In this document: positions 61,386 through 64,000 of the stretch, one piece after another | Layout of the letters: each line of letters opens with the position of its first letter | Position numbering within the stretch: the first letter of the stretch is position 1 | NCBI RefSeq assembly: GCF_030419005.1 | Contig: NZ_CP106951.1 | Coordinates: 1,302,001 to 1,366,000, forward strand | DNA length: 64,000 nt | Origin: Eleftheria terrae | GTDB taxonomy: Bacteria; Pseudomonadota; Gammaproteobacteria; Burkholderiales; Burkholderiaceae_C | Direction of reading: 5' to 3' | Program-made: the position numbers and the translations under genes | Notes under the pieces: generated by a model | Databases searched by the model: none | What the model was told of the DNA's origin: nothing | What the model saw: the letters and a program-made list of their open reading frames with translations, nothing else

Positions 61386-63131
61386 TCAATCAACTCCCAA
61401 CAGCCGGCGTGCCTGCTGCTCGATGAAGTGTTCGTCGGCGCCCCGGGGGTGTCCCGAGAAAGCCAGGTGGAGAAATTCATGCACCAGCGTCAGCCGGTCT
61501 TCCAGCGAATGCAGGCCTGCCGCATAGATGCGCGCCGCCGAGCGCAGCGCATGGGCCCGGCCCTGCTGCAACCGGCAGACCTGCACTGGCGGTGGCGCGG
61601 TGTAGCCCGCCTCGCCGGCCAGCAGCCGCTGCCAGCGCCCCCGCCGCGCGGCCAGCCACTGCTCGGCCTGCGGCAGCGGCTCGCAGCCCTGGCTGCCCCG
61701 GCCACCGGCGGTGGCCAGCGTCGCGCGCGGATAGGCACTGGCGAGGATCTGCTCGAAGCCCTGCCCGGCCTCCGCCGCTCGCACGGCGTCGGTCCAGGCC
61801 ATCACGTCGCGGCCCGCCCGCGTGCTGTGGTAGCGGCCTTCCGCGCCCTGCAGCACCAGGTCGGCCGTGTGGCGTACCGCCGCCTGCGCCGCGGCAGTGG
61901 GCGGTCGCGGTGCGACGCGCTGCCGCGCGCTGCTGTCGGCAATGGCCAGGCAACCACCGGCCCCCGGCTGCCCGTTGGCCAGCACGTAGCTGCGGGCCGC
62001 CACCGCCAGGGCCTGGGCGGCAGCAGCGGGCTGGCCGGCGCCTTCGCGGTCGACCACCCGGGCCACGTAGTCGTCCAGCGTGAAGCGGCCCAGCAGATGC
62101 GGCTGCCCCGTGGCGTCCCGGCGCCATGTCAGGTCACGCCGGCTTTCGATGTCGAGCTGCACGCCATTCGCGAAGCGCACCCGCCATCGACCATCGGGCA
62201 GCACGCCTTCGGCCGCTGGCGCCGGCTCGATGGCCTGCAGCGGGTAGCGGCTGAAGAAGCTCACCTCGACGCAGGACGCGCCGCCGTCGGCTGCCGGCCA
62301 GGGCTGGCCCGCCTCGCGCTGTGCGTCGAGGTGGCGCAGCACGAGGGGCGCCCACCTCGGCACCACTTGCGCGCTGCTGCCGCGGGCGGCCATCCACAGG
62401 GGCGTGCCCTCGCGCGTCCAGCCCGAGGCACCGGACCAGCGCTCGCCCGCCGCGCCCGGCTCGCGGCGCTCCAGCGTGAAGGTCTTCAGGCGCAGCCGCC
62501 CGCCCACCTCGCCGAGCGCCTTGCGGCCCGGGCCTTGCAACCAGTAGCCGGCCAGGTCGTCCTGGGCCTGCTGGCGCGTGGCAGCCGGCCAGCGTCCGAG
62601 CCAGGCCAGCCAGTCGGCCAGCGGCACCCGGGTGCGCTCGCCAAGCCCGCCGGCTTGCTGCAGCACGGACAAGGACGGCGGCAGGGCCTGCAGCGTCTCG
62701 CCCAGCAGCAGCCGGTCCCAGCCCAGGCGCGAGGGCTGGAAATAGAGGCCGCAGGAACGCCACAGGGCGGCGCCACGCGAAATGCGCTGGCCCGGCTCGC
62801 AGCAATAGACCTCCTCGCGCTGCCGGCCGGTGCAGGTGTAGTCGCCCTCGCGCACCGGGTTGTCGGCCAGCCGCGCATAGGCAGCCAGCTTCCACAGGCT
62901 GCCCAGCGGCACCTCGTCGCCATGCGCGAAGGGAGCGGACGGCAATGGGCGGGAGCTGCCGTCGGGCGCCAGGGCCACCGCATGGAAGCCGCCGGCGGCA
63001 TCCAGCCAGGCCAGTTGCAGCTCACCGCGCGCCGGTTCTCCCGCCTGGGCAAAGGCGCAGCAGCCGGCCGCCGCCAGGGCGGCCAGCCGCAGCCCCGGCC
63101 TGCGGCCGGACGCCTGAGAGGAATGCGCCAT
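61386..63131 (-). CDS. yfaQ: DUF2300/YfaQ-like secreted protein with HExxH motif
   Basis: A 581-residue protein with a signal peptide (L-A-A-L-A-A-A-G-C-C-A-F-A-Q-A-G). A Cys-rich stretch near residue 100 (Y-T-C-T-G, Y-C-C-E-P) may form disulfides. A middle domain has A-A-A-R-S-Y-V-L, reminiscent of SpoIID-type murein hydrolases. The C-terminus carries H-E-F-L-H-L-A-F-S-G-H, matching HExxH plus a third His, so a zinc peptidase activity is possible. ATG 63131 is chosen from the signal peptide. It follows the macroglobulin gene, as E. coli yfaQ neighbours yfaS. Confidence 0.83.
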   Translation of the reverse strand: MAHSSQASGRRPGLRLAALAAAGCCAFAQAGEPARGELQLAWLDAAGGFHAVALAPDGSSRPLPSAPFAHGDEVPLGSLWKLAAYARLADNPVREGDYTCTGRQREEVYCCEPGQRISRGAALWRSCGLYFQPSRLGWDRLLLGETLQALPPSLSVLQQAGGLGERTRVPLADWLAWLGRWPAATRQQAQDDLAGYWLQGPGRKALGEVGGRLRLKTFTLERREPGAAGERWSGASGWTREGTPLWMAARGSSAQVVPRWAPLVLRHLDAQREAGQPWPAADGGASCVEVSFFSRYPLQAIEPAPAAEGVLPDGRWRVRFANGVQLDIESRRDLTWRRDATGQPHLLGRFTLDDYVARVVDREGAGQPAAAAQALAVAARSYVLANGQPGAGGCLAIADSSARQRVAPRPPTAAAQAAVRHTADLVLQGAEGRYHSTRAGRDVMAWTDAVRAAEAGQGFEQILASAYPRATLATAGGRGSQGCEPLPQAEQWLAARRGRWQRLLAGEAGYTAPPPVQVCRLQQGRAHALRSAARIYAAGLHSLEDRLTLVHEFLHLAFSGHPRGADEHFIEQQARRLLGVD

Positions 63132-63160
63132 GCCTGCCACCTTGCCCGGGATGCGCCGCC

Positions 63161-64000
63161 TCAGCGCACCTCCCAGCGCAGCACGCCGCCCTCGACCGCC
63201 TCGAAGGCCTGCGACTGCGGCTGGTACATGCGCCACAGCCGTGCCGGCGGCAGCGCGAAGCGGCCCTTCTGGCCAAAGCGCACCAGATGCTGGAAGACGA
63301 CCGACTTGCCCGCCTCCAGCGCATCGACCGGCACGGTGTAGCCGGTGGCGGAGGCCTCGCCCACCGCCCGCTCGATGGGTTCGCTATTGGCGCCATCCAC
63401 CAGCGAGACGCCCCAGGTGCTCGGCTCCATCTGTGCGCCCGGCGGCAGTGCCAGCTCGACCAGCGCAAAGGACAGCGGCCGGCGCGAGTTGACGGTGACC
63501 ATGTCGAGGTACAGCTCGCTGGTGGACAGCGCGTCGCCCGGCTCCACCGCCTCCGCCTCGAAGCCCTTGCCCTTGGGCTTGAGCCGGAACAGCGTGCGCG
63601 TCACCTCGGCGGCCAGCGTGTTCTTGCTCGCATCGATGCGGCCGCGCAGGCGCACCGAGAGGGTCAGCGGCTGCGCGGTCGGCGCGCTCCACTCCACCGC
63701 GGCGGGCGGCTGGGCGGCGGTGCTCACGTATTCGGTGTTGCCGCTGGCCGTCATGCGGGCCTTCCAGCCCGACTTCGGCGCCTCGGTCGCAGCGGCCTCG
63801 GGCTTCAGGCTCAGGCCCTGGCTGCGCGACAGCACCGCCAGCGCGAGCGCGCGATCCACCGTGGGTTCGGCCTCGCTGGCGCGCTGCAACGCGGCCGACA
63901 AGGCCTCCCCGCTCACCGGCCGGCGGCCGGCCCAGACCAGCACCGCCTGCGACAGCAGCGAGTCGGACGCCTCCATCCGGGCATAGGCCGCCTCCAGCGC
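63161..64000 (-). CDS. yfaS: Alpha-2-macroglobulin family protein, C-terminal part (YfaS-like)
   Basis: Only the last ~280 residues are in the window; the frame is open to the right edge, so the ATG at 63976 is internal. The visible part corresponds to the terminal receptor-binding-like beta-sandwich region of bacterial macroglobulins (V-N-S-R-R-P-L-S-F-A-L-V-E, P-P-A-R-L-W-R-M-Y-Q-P). The thioester and bait regions, if present, would lie outside. Bacterial macroglobulins trap proteases in the periplasm. It is the upstream gene of the run continuing to nadR. Confidence 0.8.
   Translation of the reverse strand, partial: ALEAAYARMEASDSLLSQAVLVWAGRRPVSGEALSAALQRASEAEPTVDRALALAVLSRSQGLSLKPEAAATEAPKSGWKARMTASGNTEYVSTAAQPPAAVEWSAPTAQPLTLSVRLRGRIDASKNTLAAEVTRTLFRLKPKGKGFEAEAVEPGDALSTSELYLDMVTVNSRRPLSFALVELALPPGAQMEPSTWGVSLVDGANSEPIERAVGEASATGYTVPVDALEAGKSVVFQHLVRFGQKGRFALPPARLWRMYQPQSQAFEAVEGGVLRWEVR

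Overview
The window is very GC-rich and almost fully coding. Gene content and style suggest a Burkholderiales-type betaproteobacterium (inference: an exopolysaccharide export set of the exosortase-A/PEP-CTERM-associated kind, a PKS-NRPS line with paired hydrolases, and E. coli-like ynb and yfa gene groups). No rRNA, tRNA, CRISPR array, integrase or transposase was seen.

Region 1 (1-12697, + strand) is the end of a hybrid PKS-NRPS giant gene that enters from the left edge. Its domain order is AT-ACP-aminotransferase-C-A-PCP-C-degenerate A-PCP. Two alpha/beta hydrolases follow, each overlapping its predecessor by 4 bp, and then a Sfp-type phosphopantetheinyl transferase. The visible logic is a malonyl extension, amination to a beta-amino acyl chain, addition of an amino acid (read by me as glycine), and then an unusual last module that cannot activate a substrate itself.

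Region 2 (13161-37666, both strands) is an exopolysaccharide assembly region. It holds a polysaccharide deacetylase, four GT4-type and one GT2-type glycosyltransferases, a flippase, a Wzy/O-antigen-ligase-like polymerase, a deacetylase-like membrane protein, a sugar oxidoreductase, an epimerase/dehydratase, a hexapeptide acyltransferase, a GNAT acetyltransferase, a P450 with a divergent AraC regulator, a CocE-like hydrolase and two parallel beta-helix proteins.

Region 3 (37645-48717, - strand) holds a third beta-helix protein, a paralogue of the first, with a clear intrinsic terminator. It is followed by the export and control set of an exosortase-A-type EPS locus: initiating sugar transferase, outer-membrane export lipoprotein, chain-length protein, tyrosine autokinase, a beta-barrel protein, and an ExeA-like ATPase fused to a WecB-like domain. 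No exosortase gene lies in the window.

Region 4 (49033-54842, - strand) is an expanded relative of the E. coli ynbABCD phospholipid-head-group operon, with an added acyltransferase and a small membrane protein. A DUF2167 membrane protein follows upstream (54915-55901).

Region 5 (56185-64000, - strand) reads as one tight operon. An alpha-2-macroglobulin (YfaS-like) C-terminus enters from the right edge, followed by a DUF2300/YfaQ-like protein, two DUF2135/YfaP-like proteins, a small membrane protein, a PaaK/CapK-like AMP-ligase, PnuC and NadR. NAD-precursor salvage is thus translationally coupled to a periplasmic macroglobulin-type gene set.
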